In this document: piece by piece, positions 24,937-35,870 of the stretch
Layout: each line of letters opens with the position of its first letter
Numbering within the stretch: the stretch's first letter is position 1
Assembly (NCBI GenBank): GCA_036245805.1
Contig: BTRK01000002.1
Location: forward strand, 21,011,067-21,075,066
Length of the DNA: 64,000 nt
From: Pristionchus mayeri
Lineage: Eukaryota > Nematoda > Chromadorea > Rhabditida > Neodiplogasteridae
Direction: 5' to 3'
Translations under genes and position numbers: made by a program
Notes under the pieces: generated by a model
Told to the model about the DNA's origin: nothing
The model's database searches: none
Seen by the model: only the letters and a program-made list of their open reading frames with translations

Positions 24937-25774
24937 ATGGACTATAGTAGACCATCGATGGTCAATCGAGTCTATCCTCATCCGAGGTAAGTTCATCCTC
25001 GTGGATGTTGTGCATGAATAGACGGCAGTCGTCGAACGAATGACCAAGTCGCTTGTGATAACAGTGAATGCTCGAATGTAAACTATGTGTGTAGTGTTGA
25101 TACAGCCAACTAACGAAGCTAACCATCCCTCGGCAGAGATCCAATCCTTTTCTACCCAATTATCTAGCCATAAAGTTATTTTGGATTTCGTTCGCTTACA
25201 AAAAAAGGAGAAATTTCTTGGTTGCAGAGGCGTTCGAGTAATGCGAGAGGAGATGGAATTCGAACGATTGACATATGGAGGAGAAGTAGAAAATGGAGAG
25301 AATAAGGGGGAGTTCATCCAGGTGAATTGACCACTACCAATAGAGAAGAAGTCACTCAACGAATTGCCTTTTCATGGGGTAGAACCACAACATACTATTA
25401 ACCACACGATGTAACCATTTGCAATCCTATGGAGACTAGTTTTTTTTACATTGACATGCAAGGGTGTGACTAGTTAAGGATTTTTTTATTTGTAAAGTAA
25501 TTGGAAATGATTTAAGGAGACAGATATACTGGGAGACGATTCATCCTCTGGTGGAGAGGAGAGAAGAAAAGAGAATGGAGAGAGGCGAGACCAACGATCG
25601 AACACTAGTTAGTTATATATATTGTTACTCATTATTATATCATTTATTACACAGTTTAGTGAAATGTGATATATATTGTATAGCGTAAGAACTGAGTTAT
25701 CTTATTCTTAGCTGAATATAGATGGGACAGAAGGGAGAAAGAACACAAAAGAATGGTTGATAAGGGTGAAGTGA
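24937..25774 (+). CDS. Small unrecognised gene
   Basis: Four exons with closed phases: 24937-24986, 25228-25321, 25524-25607 and 25712-25774, giving 96 residues. It starts MDYSRPSMVNRVYPHPR, continues GVRVMREEMEFERLTYGGE and IYWETIHPLVERREEKRMER, and ends TKEWLIRVK. Highly charged, no signal peptide or membrane segment. I recognise no domain. The exact phase agreement over three introns supports it as real, but first-exon choice is uncertain because no acceptor directly precedes the ATG. Confidence 0.5.
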
Positions 25775-26119
25775 GTGATGGGTAGGAGAGAGAGGGGTCC
25801 TCCCTACCTAGAAGAGAGAGGGGTCCTCCCTACCTCTCATTCCATCCATACACTAATATCTACATATGGATCCAGATTTAGCTCCCTCTTCCTCTCCTCT
25901 TCTTCCCTCATCTTTCTCTGTACAGTCCGATCCCATGCCTCCTTCGTCATCCTTAACCGAGTCTCTCCATCTCTCTCCTCCCTTCTTCCCCTCCATCCTC
26001 TCATTTCTCACGATCAGATTTTTTTCTGTAGTTGTTCCTTCTCTCTGCCATCATTTCATCTAATTTATTTGCTTCATGGATCTTTATAATTATGTGTTGA
26101 ATAATCCTTTATTCTCATT
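25775..26119. other. Intergenic
   Basis: Includes a direct repeat of GAGAGAGGGGTCCTCCCTAC (25787-25806 region and 25811-25832) and pyrimidine-rich DNA. No gene seen. Confidence 0.45.
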
Positions 26120-26284
26120 ATATCTTTATCGCACATAGATAAAATGCGCGAGCACAATAAAAACAGAAAAACCAGCAGCTCGGAGCTGGTAGGTAGACTG
26201 GTAATTGTCGAATTGATAAATGTAGAGTAGCCGCCGCATTCGACGACCCGAGAAACGAGTAGACTTGTAGATGTGGAATGGGCA

Positions 26285-28378
26285 TTATAGAAGATAAGTT
26301 ACAGGAATAACCGAGGAAATATGTTTTACGAATAAAACAGATGATTTAGCGAATACGCTACTTGGCAAAGAATTAATAACGGAATGAGGGCGGTGTGAGG
26401 TGAAATTTTTGGGATAATTATCACAAGCTCGGAAATGGGGATACATTTTACGAACTGCTCCTCTGGTACGAGATAGTCTATAATTGAATAGAAATGAAGG
26501 GGTAAATGTTGATTGTGGGGAGAAAAGAGAATGTATGAATTTATACGAGAATATCGTTCTACGATAGTCAAGAGGTTCTAGTTCGAACTTCTTACAGGAC
26601 GAAGTGTAACTGCTAAATGGCATTTTACAGCGAAAATGAAGCCTATGTATGAAATTATATTGCACTCTCTCAAGGAGTTTGCGATCCTTGAGAGTGTAAG
26701 GGGAATATACAATAGCACCATACTCTAAAATTGAGCGTACATATACTTTGTACGCATGAAGGAGAACTGAGGGATTGGCGGACTTAATTGCAATGAAAAG
26801 AAAATTTAGGCGCTTGGAAGCTTTTTTAACAATCTCTACAATATGAGGGCGGAAGGATAGATTACTTGATATGAGAATACCAAGATCCCTAACACAATCG
26901 ATTGGAGAAATTAGGACGGAATTGAAATAATATTTAATTTTGGGATTTCTATTCCCGATATGAAGAATGTGAGACTTAGATGGGTTAACTGACATTTGCC
27001 AAGTAGCGCACCAACTGGAAAGGTCATCTAGGGCGGATTGGAGAGGGACATGAGAGGGGGGAGATTGATGGCGGAAAGAGAACATAAGCTTAAGGTCATC
27101 GGCAAATAAGTAGGAATCTACTGGGCAGAAATCGACGATATCGTTTATAAAAATAAGGAATAGTAGAGGACCTAAAACACTGCCTTGCGGAACACCGGAA
27201 GACACATGGGAGGGTTGAGAAAGAATGGTATCAACACGGACTTTTTGAGAACGTCTGCGAAGCCACGTCTCAATCCATCGGTGAAGATTACCACAAATGC
27301 CATAGGCAGATAATTTGAGAAGTAATTTGGAATGCGATACAGTGTCGAATGCTTTGCGGAAGTCTACATAAGCAATATCAGATGACAATTTGGAGCAGTG
27401 ATCGGTGATAAGCTTAGATAGGAATAATACTAATTGGTGAATGGTACTTCGACCTTTACGAAAGCCATATTGGCAGGAAGTGAGCAGATTATGCGAATCG
27501 AGAAATGAAGCGAGTGTGCTCTTAACAACACGCTCAAATAATTTAGAAACATTGCTAGTTAGCGAAATCGGGCGATAGTCTGCAGGGTTTTCCCGTTTTC
27601 CACCCTTTTTGAACAGAGGGGAAATAATGGCCTCGGTCCATTGGGATGGGACGGTACCATTGAGAAGGGATGATTGAAAAATAAGAGAAAGCGGAAGAGC
27701 AAGCGAAATCGCACACTCCTTAAGGAGAATCGAAGGGATGCCGTCTGGGCCAGTGGAACACTTGCTAGGCATTTTAGCAAGAAATTTTTCTAGTATGAAG
27801 GGAGAAACATCAATCGAATCTAGAATGAAGGGGGTGCGAGGATTAAAGGGAGGAATGATATTGTTATCCGTAGTGAAAACGGAAGTGAATTGATTAGAGA
27901 GAGTCTCCGCTTTATCGATAGGAGAAGCAGCAAAAGTTCCATCTCTTCGCCTGAGCGCCGAGACAGTTGCTTTTTGTTTGGAGAGACTGCGCATATGAGT
28001 AAAGAGACCACCGTTTGATGAGAGGATGCGCTTTCCTTCTTTTCTTATTGCTTCACGCCTAATGGCCGCGCGAACCTTCTTTGTGATGGAGTCAAACGAG
28101 GGATCATTATTAGTGAAGAGATGTGATTGAATACTAAGAAGCAAAGTTTGTGAGGAGAGAGTGGATGAATCATGTGGCAAGAGAGATGATGAGAGATGAT
28201 GAGGAGATGAAAGGAGAGAGGAAAGAGGAAGGGAAGAAGAAAGATCTATACTCACGTTCTTGTCGGTCGATCCCTCTTCGTCCATTCCCCCGCCCTCTCG
28301 AGCTTGACGACCTTCAGGTTCTTGACGATGTATTCCTTGCGGCCCGCGGAGTCGTTGCGAGAGCAGGCATCGGCCCAC
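26285..28378 (-). CDS. LINE reverse transcriptase (ORF2, N-terminally deleted)
   Basis: Copies element RNA into DNA at the target. The 697-codon open frame has no internal stop. Visible blocks: linker (SALRRRDGTFAAS), finger (ADYRPISLTSNVSKLFERVV), QYGFRKGRSTIHQL, catalytic block A (IAYVDFRKAFDTVSH), SSGVPQGSVLGPLLFLIFIN, catalytic YLFADDLKLM (the two Asp intact), thumb (MSVNPSKSHILHIGN; RDLGILISSNLSFRPHI), and C-terminal SILEYGAIVYSPYT typical of CR1/jockey-type elements. No GDFN, SDH or other endonuclease motifs are present upstream. The start is unclear: the frame overlaps ORF1 by 127 bp in another frame, so the real junction may be a deletion scar. Confidence 0.85.
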   Translation of the reverse strand: MGRCLLSQRLRGPQGIHRQEPEGRQAREGGGMDEEGSTDKNVSIDLSSSLPLSSLLSSPHHLSSSLLPHDSSTLSSQTLLLSIQSHLFTNNDPSFDSITKKVRAAIRREAIRKEGKRILSSNGGLFTHMRSLSKQKATVSALRRRDGTFAASPIDKAETLSNQFTSVFTTDNNIIPPFNPRTPFILDSIDVSPFILEKFLAKMPSKCSTGPDGIPSILLKECAISLALPLSLIFQSSLLNGTVPSQWTEAIISPLFKKGGKRENPADYRPISLTSNVSKLFERVVKSTLASFLDSHNLLTSCQYGFRKGRSTIHQLVLFLSKLITDHCSKLSSDIAYVDFRKAFDTVSHSKLLLKLSAYGICGNLHRWIETWLRRRSQKVRVDTILSQPSHVSSGVPQGSVLGPLLFLIFINDIVDFCPVDSYLFADDLKLMFSFRHQSPPSHVPLQSALDDLSSWCATWQMSVNPSKSHILHIGNRNPKIKYYFNSVLISPIDCVRDLGILISSNLSFRPHIVEIVKKASKRLNFLFIAIKSANPSVLLHAYKVYVRSILEYGAIVYSPYTLKDRKLLERVQYNFIHRLHFRCKMPFSSYTSSCKKFELEPLDYRRTIFSYKFIHSLFSPQSTFTPSFLFNYRLSRTRGAVRKMYPHFRACDNYPKNFTSHRPHSVINSLPSSVFAKSSVLFVKHISSVIPVTYLL

Positions 28379-28860
28379 GCTGCTTTGTAGGCCTTCTCCT
28401 CCTCGGGGGAATAATTGGCTCGAGCGACGAGAGAGGGGAAGAGGGGGTTTGGGTCCCTCTTGCTCCTCGCAAGTCGACGAATGAAGTCCACTGCCTCCTC
28501 GGCAGTAGTGAATGTCAGTATGACGGGGCGGAGTCCTTCCTTTCCCCTCAAGCGGAATAACTTCACGGGAAAAGGGGCTTTGATCTTCTCGCAGATCTCC
28601 TTGATTTCTTCTGCGTCGTCCTTCTTCGACTCCAGGTTTCTCAGAAACACTTGGAATCGACGAAGGCGATCGTTGCTGTCAGTCTTGAGGGAATTCTTCA
28701 CTGCCTCTTTCACGGTAGACGCGACGATGGTCTTGTCGAGAGGTGGGAACTGGGTCGGGTCGAGGAGGTCCAGCTTCTGCTTGACTCCTTCGAATGAGGA
28801 CTGGAAGGTTGAGGGGATGGACTTGGCGAGTTCGGTGATGGCGTTGTGGATCTCCGCCAT
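28252..28860 (-). CDS. LINE ORF1-like protein
   Basis: A 202-residue frame beginning MAEIHNAITELAKSIPSTF, with coiled-coil-like N-terminal half and a C-terminal module (VKLFRLRGKEGLRPVILTFT, RRLARSKRDPN, YIVKNLKVVKLERAGEWTK) that resembles the RRM-like segment of nematode LINE ORF1 proteins. Such proteins bind element RNA. It stops (TGA) exactly where a GTGAGT sequence starts, 127 bp inside the overlapping reverse-transcriptase frame. Assignment rests on position and pattern, not on a named family match. Confidence 0.6.
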   Translation of the reverse strand: MAEIHNAITELAKSIPSTFQSSFEGVKQKLDLLDPTQFPPLDKTIVASTVKEAVKNSLKTDSNDRLRRFQVFLRNLESKKDDAEEIKEICEKIKAPFPVKLFRLRGKEGLRPVILTFTTAEEAVDFIRRLARSKRDPNPLFPSLVARANYSPEEEKAYKAAWADACSRNDSAGRKEYIVKNLKVVKLERAGEWTKRDRPTRT

Positions 28861-28934
28861 ATTCTTCTGTAATCGTGGGTGAACTTCTTCTTCACTTCAT
28901 TATACATGTCCTCATTAACTATCATTATGTAACT

Positions 28935-28967
28935 GATCTCTAACTGATTATGTATCAGTTAGAGATC
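28935..28967. repeat. Short perfect hairpin at the LINE 5' flank
   Basis: GATCTCTAACTGAT and its inverted copy ATCAGTTAGAGATC are separated by 5 bp. It lies just outside the 5' end of the LINE. Confidence 0.7.
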
Positions 28968-29053
28968 CTCACCATTCCCTTATCCAGTTATTTAATTTCA
29001 TATACGTGGGGGAGGGTGGTTACTTGATTTGCAAAGTACATAGGCTTTTTTTC

Positions 29054-29181
29054 TCGTAAGAAACAGTTCAGGGAACTATCTGTTACAAAACCGTTGAAAG
29101 TACACGATATTGGTAAAATGTTACCAATATTGGGTACTTTCAACGCTCTTTAACAGATAGTTCCCTGAACTGTTACTTACG
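29054..29181. mobile_element. 128-bp palindromic MITE-like fold-back
   Basis: CGTAAG-AAACAGTTCAGGGAAC... and the inverted copy ending ...TTACTTACG fold with almost no loop (centre near 29118). Flanks share TTTGCAAA / CTTGCAAA, also partly inverted, so the element may extend to about 29030-29192. No coding capacity. Confidence 0.7.
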
Positions 29182-29191
29182 ACTTGCAAAC

Positions 29192-30118
29192 CATGTATCT
29201 CCCCCCTTATAACTATTCACAATCTTTTAGAAACGTGGGTGCATAATGAGAATAAGGTAGTAGTTGGTGTATGCTGAATCCCTTTCCTATCAATGGCTTC
29301 ATTCCCCTTCCTTTCCTCACTCTTCTCGCATAAGGTGTGGTCAGTAAATGTGCTCTTCTCCCCCCCCCCCCCCTGCCCCTCCTCCTCCTCAATCCATCCA
29401 ATTGTTTCCATCTTCAATCCTCCTCCACTGCCTTCTCATTCGACCCCCTCCCCCTGCCCTTCCCTTCTGTTCTTTCTCATTTGACGTCTCTTATTGCTTC
29501 CACTCTCAACGTCTTCCTCTTCTTCTCCCTCTCTCTCTCGTCTTCTCGCCGAAGAGAGGGAATAATCACTAATTGACAATCTTCGGATTCCTCTTGCATC
29601 TTGCTCCTTATCAGGATATTCATAGTTGCCATGGAGGGGATATCTCCCCCTCCCTCCCTCTCACTCATTCTTCTACTAGGAGGCACTTCTCTTTTGTATT
29701 CTTATCCTTTCCCTCGTTTCTCTCACACTTTGATCATCTCTTCACTTATTATGAGATTAGTGACGATGCAGAGAGGATGGAAGGAGTCGCCATTCCTCCA
29801 TTCCTATCTCTATCATTCAAATGGTAGTTCGTTAGTGTGTTATTCATTAAATCTGCCTCATCTACCTTCCCCTGTCTCAGTTTCTTCTCTCTCTTCTTCC
29901 TCTTCTTTTCGTTCCCCATCTGCATCCACTCTGCATACGATGGTCAATTCTCCTTTTCCTCTCCTCTCAAATTTTCTCACATTAATCGGCCTCGATTCTA
30001 TTGACTCCTTGTCTTCTTCTCGATCTTTCTCACAAACGGCCTTCGTTTTTTCTTCGAACTTCATCAATCGCTTCGAGTGTATTCTGGTGTCGGTTAGAAG
30101 GGAGTACTCCGTTACAGT
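29192..30118. other. Intergenic, T/C-rich
   Basis: Low-complexity T/C-rich DNA with a C-run at about 29360-29373. No splice-phased exon seen. It ends in a CCGTTACAG acceptor just before the TBC gene's ATG. Confidence 0.5.
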
Positions 30119-33100
30119 ATGCTGCACTCTTCCTCTTCCTCTTCTACTTGCTCCTCATCTTCATCATTGACATCGTTGTGTGACTCTTCCTCCTCTCCCC
30201 CTCCCCCTCCTCCACCTCGTCTCACTCCCTCCCCCATCCACACCTTCCCCCTCTCCCTCAATGCTCATCCTACTCCCATCATCCTCCGTCGTACTCAGTC
30301 TACTCGTCCCTCCCCCTCTCCCTCTCCCTCTCCTCATCCTCTTCCTTCCCCCATCGGGAATCGTTCTTCTTATCCTCTCTCCTTCTCTCGTCCTCATTCC
30401 TTCATCCTTCCCCGTGTCTTCACTCTCGATGGGGAAAAGATGGAGGAGGAGAGGGGACTTTCCCCTCTTCCTCTCGTCAGGAAGATGTCCAATAGAGTCA
30501 AACATCATCTGGAGTCCACTCTGTCTGATCCTCTCAAGAGGAAGGCGAGTGCAGTGAGGGAGGAGATGAGAGAGGGGAGGAGGAGGATTGAGACACTCTC
30601 CAATCGATTGAGTCTCCCTCGATTCCTCCAGAATGGGAGACATGAAGGTGATCAGAAGGGACACTAGAATGAGGGATGGGAAGTCAATTCAACCGAGCGC
30701 CAATAATCAACTGAATTGGGAGTGTGAAAAGGATCGTGTTTAGATGAGAATAGATATTTCATAATTTGGTGTGGTTATTCTGTGCAAAATGCGATGATAA
30801 GAGCGGTGGAGCTATTGTGGGGTCTCAAGGGGAAGAGAAGGAAAGTAGAAGAGAAGAGTTACGAGGAGTGGGATAATGCATGAGTAGAGTCTTGATTGTA
30901 GGAGAGGAGGAGGATTGGACTAGCGAAGAGGAGATCGACGATCCAGAGTACAGAGAGATGATGGAGAGGGAGCAGATCGTCGAGAAGTACGACAAGGTGA
31001 GAGGAGGAGACTCCCGTAGACTCACTGGATGGTTGCCTGCAGGGACCTGAAGCAGCCTCGGACGAGAACTGGGAGAATCCCGACTTCGAATTGTACCACA
31101 AGACGGATCGATACGGATTCGTCCAGTCAGTTGCATGAATTGATCTGTTGGAAACGGACTCGTATCTACATTCGAATTGAAGAGTAAATACTCTTATTCT
31201 TTGAGCAAAGAAGGAACGGAGTCAGAAGATCATGAAGTGAATAGACGACGAATCGAGAGAGAAGTCAGAAGAGAGAAGAAATGGCTCGAGATGATAAGGG
31301 TACGGTAGAGTTATCGATTACTGAGCAGATCGATTATAGATCATAAAATCGTATTCGAGGTGTGGGATGAACAAAAATTCCATTCTGAAAGTTCAAATGA
31401 AGACAGTGTATGACCTAATCTAAATTATATTAATTAATTGATCGATTGGATAGTTGCATTCCAAATTCTGAGTTGCTCGGAAGATATCCCTCGTAACACG
31501 ACCAGACTAACACTCTCTAATTAATTATACCAGTCTGATCTTTGATCTCTTGCAGGAATGGGAGTACAAGGAAAGAGAACGACGAGAGAGGGAGAAGAAG
31601 AATCAGAGAGTGACCAGAACAGTGCAACCTGCGAAGCTATTCGAGAGGATATGGAAGGGAGTACCGGAGAAGCTGAGAGGCATAGTTAGTATCCCCCCTT
31701 GTCCCCCCCCCCCCCCCCCCGATGGAGCAGTCTGGATAGTCTCTGGTTGAGGTGTGGCCTCGACTGCTGCGAGTGGATCAATACCGGAAGGAGAAGGTGT
31801 ACGAGCAGTTGCTACTACGGTCAGTCCCCCCCTCTCCCACCCCCCCCCCCCCCCCCGGAGGGATGGGAAGAGGGCAGAGGATTGAGTGGGATGGTTGATT
31901 GCAGTGCTCGACTCGTTTCACGAGACATCCGACAGATCGACTTGGACATCAACAGAACCTATAGAGATCATCTCGCATTCAGAAAGAGATACGATGTCAA
32001 GTCAGTACTTATTTTGTCCGTCTTGTGGAAGTTATATCTACTGATATCTGGTCTTCCTCCAATCGTGCATGGGGGGATGGTTGCAGACAGCAGTCGCTAC
32101 TCAATGTACTCGCCGCCTATTCGATGTTCAACACGGAGGTTGGATACTGCCAAGGTGAGAGGAGATTCTCACCACTCACTCATCACGTTATATATCACCA
32201 CCATTGATGAATAAATTGTAGGAATGTCGCAGATTGTGGCACTCTTCCTCATGTATCTGGACGAAGAAGAGTCATTCTGGTATGTCACTCCCCTCATTCA
32301 TTCGTCGTATCTGAGAGACTCCCTGGAGGGGCACTAGATCGAATGAGAACCGTCGGATGAGAACCCACCGGATGAGAACCAAAAAAGAGTGCCCTTCTTC
32401 AGGATGTTCACAGTAGGGTCCCAAAGAGTCAAAAATGCTTCTATGAAAGTCCTAGAGAAGGGCCCATTTTTGGGTTCTCATCCGGCGTAGTGCTCCCTGG
32501 AGGAGTATTCTATCCCAATCTCCCCTCTCTCTCTCTCTATCTCCCTTCTGCAGGTGTCTGCATGCCCTCATGGTGAATCCCCATCACACGATGCACGGTT
32601 TCTTCGTCCCTGGCTTTCCCAAATTGTCCCGATTCGAGACCCATTTCAAGAAGATTCTCAAGAAGTACAAACCGAAGATCTACAAGCATCTGGTTGGTTC
32701 TCTCTCTCTTCCTCTTGTCTCGATGTGTGCATTGAGGACAAGGAGATGATTCCGTACATCTACCTCACTAAGTGGTGGTTCGGCTGCTTCCTCGATCGGT
32801 AGGAGTAGAGAAGAGAGTGATTGGAGTGAGAGATGGAATGCCTCTCAGAGTTCCCTTCTCTCTCACTCTTCGTCTCTGGGATCTCTTCCTCGTCGAGGGA
32901 GACTCCGTCCTTCTCGCAATGGCACTCAACGTCTTCAAGATGCACGACAGTCAGTCCATTCATTCACTCCATTGGAAGGGAGAGTTGAGATGCGTGTGAT
33001 TGCAGAGAGAATTCGGAAGTGCAACGTTGAGACTTTCATGGAATTCGTACAATCGTCGATCACGAAAGATTTCGGATTCTCGGACGATGAAGTGATGTAC

Positions 33101-34302
33101 TCACTCAGAGAGACAATGGACAGATTGAGGGTCAGTTTAGAGTGGAGGGGAGGGGGGGGGGGGTGGACGGGAAGGATGAAGACAGGAGAATGGGATTGCA
33201 GTCAGATCGGCAGTTGCATGCCCCTGCTCCTTCTCCGTCTGATTTGGCAGAGGTGCCCACGAAGGCACTCGGACCAGTTCTCACTCGATCGATGGCAGAC
33301 ATTCGATCGGACATCGCAGAGATTCAAAGCAGATGCTCACGAGCAAATTGTGAGTGAAGGAGAGAGAGAAGGAGGAAAGATGGGGAGGGTGGTCCAATTG
33401 TTGTCCAATTGTTATAAAGCGTTGTTTTAGTGATATCACCTGAGGAATATAGGAGAGAGTTCAAGAAACTTTACAAGAAATATCGAAAAGAAATAAGAAA
33501 CGAAGTGAGAAGGGAAAAGAAAGGAAGGCAAATGGAGAAATTGATTAATGAGTTGTCCAAAATGTTAGATGAATAAATTATTTAACATACGGTGAATACA
33601 CTTTTGTCTGTCAGACTCATTGAGTGTGAAAGGGAGGGAAGAGGGTATTGGAAGGTGGAATTGTAGCAACAGCAACTGGTCGATCCCCCCATACTCGGAA
33701 GAAGAGGAACAGCATGAATGCACACACTCCCCATACTCCTTCCTCCTCCCTCATCCCCCCTTCCCCCAGAAGAGAAGAGAGAAGGAGAGAGGAACATCCC
33801 ATCTCTGAAGAATCCATTGAGGTCAGTCACAGTCAGAATGAATGATAAATCCAATGATCATTGGTTTCAAATCTAAATTTGTTTAGTTCTCATCTGTGAT
33901 TGAATTAAGATAATTGATGGACGGGCCGGTCCTTCTCCTCTTCCACGAGATCCACTGAGGAATGGAGGAACAATAACTGCTAATAGGTACTCGTCCTCTT
34001 ATCCTTGTCTGTCGAGGTCCCATTCGAGAGAATTCAGAGGGAAGGGAGACAATGATGATGGAATGAACTGCAGACGGAGTGTCTACGACAACTTGGCGCC
34101 ATCTGAGAAGAGTGGGAGTGAGAGTGTACGGAGACTCACTGACGAGAACACTGGACAAGTAGTCTCCATCGTGAGAGATCAGTCAGATCTCGATCGATAT
34201 ACTCGGGAGGAGTACCGTAATGTGGATGTGAGAGTGACGCAACTCGCGAATCACATCACTTATGTCACCATAGGAGACGACGAAGAATTCAGCAAGGTTT
34301 GA
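30119..34302 (+). CDS. TBC-domain Rab GTPase-activating protein (USP6NL/RN-tre type)
   Basis: Speeds GTP hydrolysis on a Rab GTPase in endocytic/Golgi traffic. Exons: 30119-30647, 30902-30996, 31043-31125, 31206-31299, 31556-31684, 31752-31819, 31905-32000, 32087-32154, 32222-32279, 32554-32692, 32737-32798, 32849-32949, 33006-33130, 33202-33349, 33431-, then a Ser/Pro-rich tail to 34302. Phases close through exon 14. The TBC domain starts at [10 protein letters not shown]; the arginine finger is [15 protein letters not shown] and the glutamine finger is EVGYCQGMSQ, followed by [25 protein letters not shown] and [12 protein letters not shown]. All agree closely with USP6NL. Exon 1 is low complexity (Ser/Pro) then charged. 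Uncertain: exon 15 may stop at 33576 or splice (GTGAGA at 33505) into 33.64-34.30 kb exons ending [13 protein letters not shown]. Introns 5 and 6 hold long C-runs. Confidence 0.9.
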
Positions 34303-34694
34303 TCTATAGTCTAGCAGAGTAGAGCATCATGAGAACGTGTGATATATTCTAGTATTAGGTATTGTCTTATCAGAGATACGGTCAATTATGAGACGGTGTA
34401 TTCATTTTCCAATGTTGAATGAGTGAAATCAACCCGTCAATGGCTTTTACGTGTGTATTTATTCGGCCCTTCTTCATTCACTTGTATCCTCACTGTTGGT
34501 AGACTGATCGAGTGACCTCCCAGTGCAGTGAGAGAAATCTCCATGCCTTCCTTTCCTCTCTCACTCGTACAATTGTCATATTCCATATTGTAAACTTTTC
34601 TCCATTTTAACTAATTGCTAACTTATTTCGCCTTTCCTTCACTTTTCCATTTTTTTGCTTGACAATTTGTCCGGATTCTCTTTCATGTTCCTAA
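34303..34694. other. Intergenic
   Basis: 3' flank of the TBC gene. No gene seen. The following 50 bp (34695-34745) reappear inverted at 40065-40115. Confidence 0.45.
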
Positions 34695-35102
34695 TGTCTT
34701 GCGCAGTCAGAAGAGTTACATAAATATGTGTAATATTATTCACTACTGTATTCTCCCTCCCGGTGACCCCTCCCCCTTCCTTCTCCAGATATGAGTCTCA
34801 TCGAGAGATCTATCCTAACAAGACAAACAAAATTCCGATATTACAAACTCCCGATATTCCCCGTGAATTAGTCAACCACGGGTAATCATACTATTTATTG
34901 TTATTTATTGTCTTCATTTGTCTCCATGTATACATTTCGATTTTCAATTAGTAGAGAAAGCGGAAAGATCGATTATAGATTCTCGATGATGGAACCAAAT
35001 AAGATCCTCGTAGGAAGGAGAGAATCTCGTGTTCAGGTGTTTTGCGATGCAATTGGGAATGGAGGGATAGATATTTATTGTCTTGATTAATTGATTGGTC
35101 GA

Positions 35103-35176
35103 TCAGGGACACTTCCTCACATCGATGCACTTCCCATTGTGACGTGCAAACCCATCCTTGCACTGACACTTGGCCA
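35103..35176 (-). pseudogene. TIL gene last-exon fragment
   Basis: Copy of the 3' part of the TIL exon 3 (39435-39508), read on the minus strand as CQCKDGFARHNGKCIDVRKC followed by Pro and stop. It breaks off at 35176 where ARL2-intron sequence begins. No start or upstream exon. Confidence 0.8.
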
Positions 35177-35250
35177 ATTTGTCCTTCAAAGTTGGTAAAG
35201 ATCAAAGAACAAAAAGCTGACATCTTTAGAATTGAATAATCTTTGGACAT

Positions 35251-35698
35251 GAATCTCTCTCGCAATCCCGTGCAGGTTATGGTACGGTAGTCCTCCCCCC
35301 CCCCTCTCTCTCCCTCCCTCAGATCGTCGTTTCTCGTCGATCTCCCGGAGCAAAGCCAGTGTTGTACAGAGACTTCGTCTATCTGCAGCCCTACGTCTCC
35401 TTCACCTGTGAATCCATTTAAGAAAGAGGAGGAGAATTGTGCTCCCATGCTTATTATCGAAGAGACTGCAGAGGAAATAGATGAGAAGGAGAGAGAAGAT
35501 GGAGGAGAGATAGAAGAGGCCGAAGAAGTCAAGGTACGGTAGATCAGTCAAGACCGGAGACTAATCGATAATCTACAGGAAGACTCAGAGGATGAATCGG
35601 AAGAATCGATGAGTGATGTGGAAGAGATCAATGTGGAGGACGAAGAGGATTCTGATTCTGACTCAGAGTTCGAAGTGATCGATAATCACGAAGAGTAG
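35251..35698 (+). pseudogene. Partial copy of the acidic-protein gene
   Basis: Carries an internal exon piece (IVVSRRSPGAKPVLYRDF) joined to the last two exons (EEENRAPMLIIEETAEEI ... EFEVIDNHEE, stop at 35696-35698) of the gene at 41719-44790. The about 720 bp that separates them in the parent is missing, and a conserved short intron remains between the last two exons. Probably not expressed as a normal product. Confidence 0.75.
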
Positions 35699-35788
35699 AG
35701 AGGAAAGGGCGAAGGGAGAGGAAATAACTGCTAGCATATACATCTATTTTAAATGGTTCTGCATTCAAGTTTTGTTGGTGAGCGTAAA

Positions 35789-35870
35789 ATTCCCTTCTCG
35801 ATGAGCAAAAGAATGGATGCGGGAGGATTGCCAGAATGGACTTGTTCCAAGGACTAGCTTCATTTGTAAG
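35789..35870 (+). pseudogene. P450 relic, second copy
   Basis: Inverted copy of the fragment at 40508-40594, with more substitutions. Too short for function. Confidence 0.6.

Larger units (their letters stand above)
26120..28900 (-). mobile_element. CR1/jockey-group non-LTR retrotransposon lacking endonuclease
   Basis: A minus-strand LINE with an ORF1-like frame (28860-28252) and an ORF2 reverse-transcriptase frame (28378-26285), followed by about 160 bp of 3' UTR-like sequence with AATAAAA-type and simple AT repeats. The reverse transcriptase is intact, but the apurinic endonuclease normally encoded before it is absent. Ends are approximate and no target duplication was identified. Confidence 0.85.

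Noticed and set aside
29200..29830. Candidate genes in T/C-rich DNA upstream of the TBC gene
   Set aside because: Low complexity on all frames, no acceptor-donor chain.
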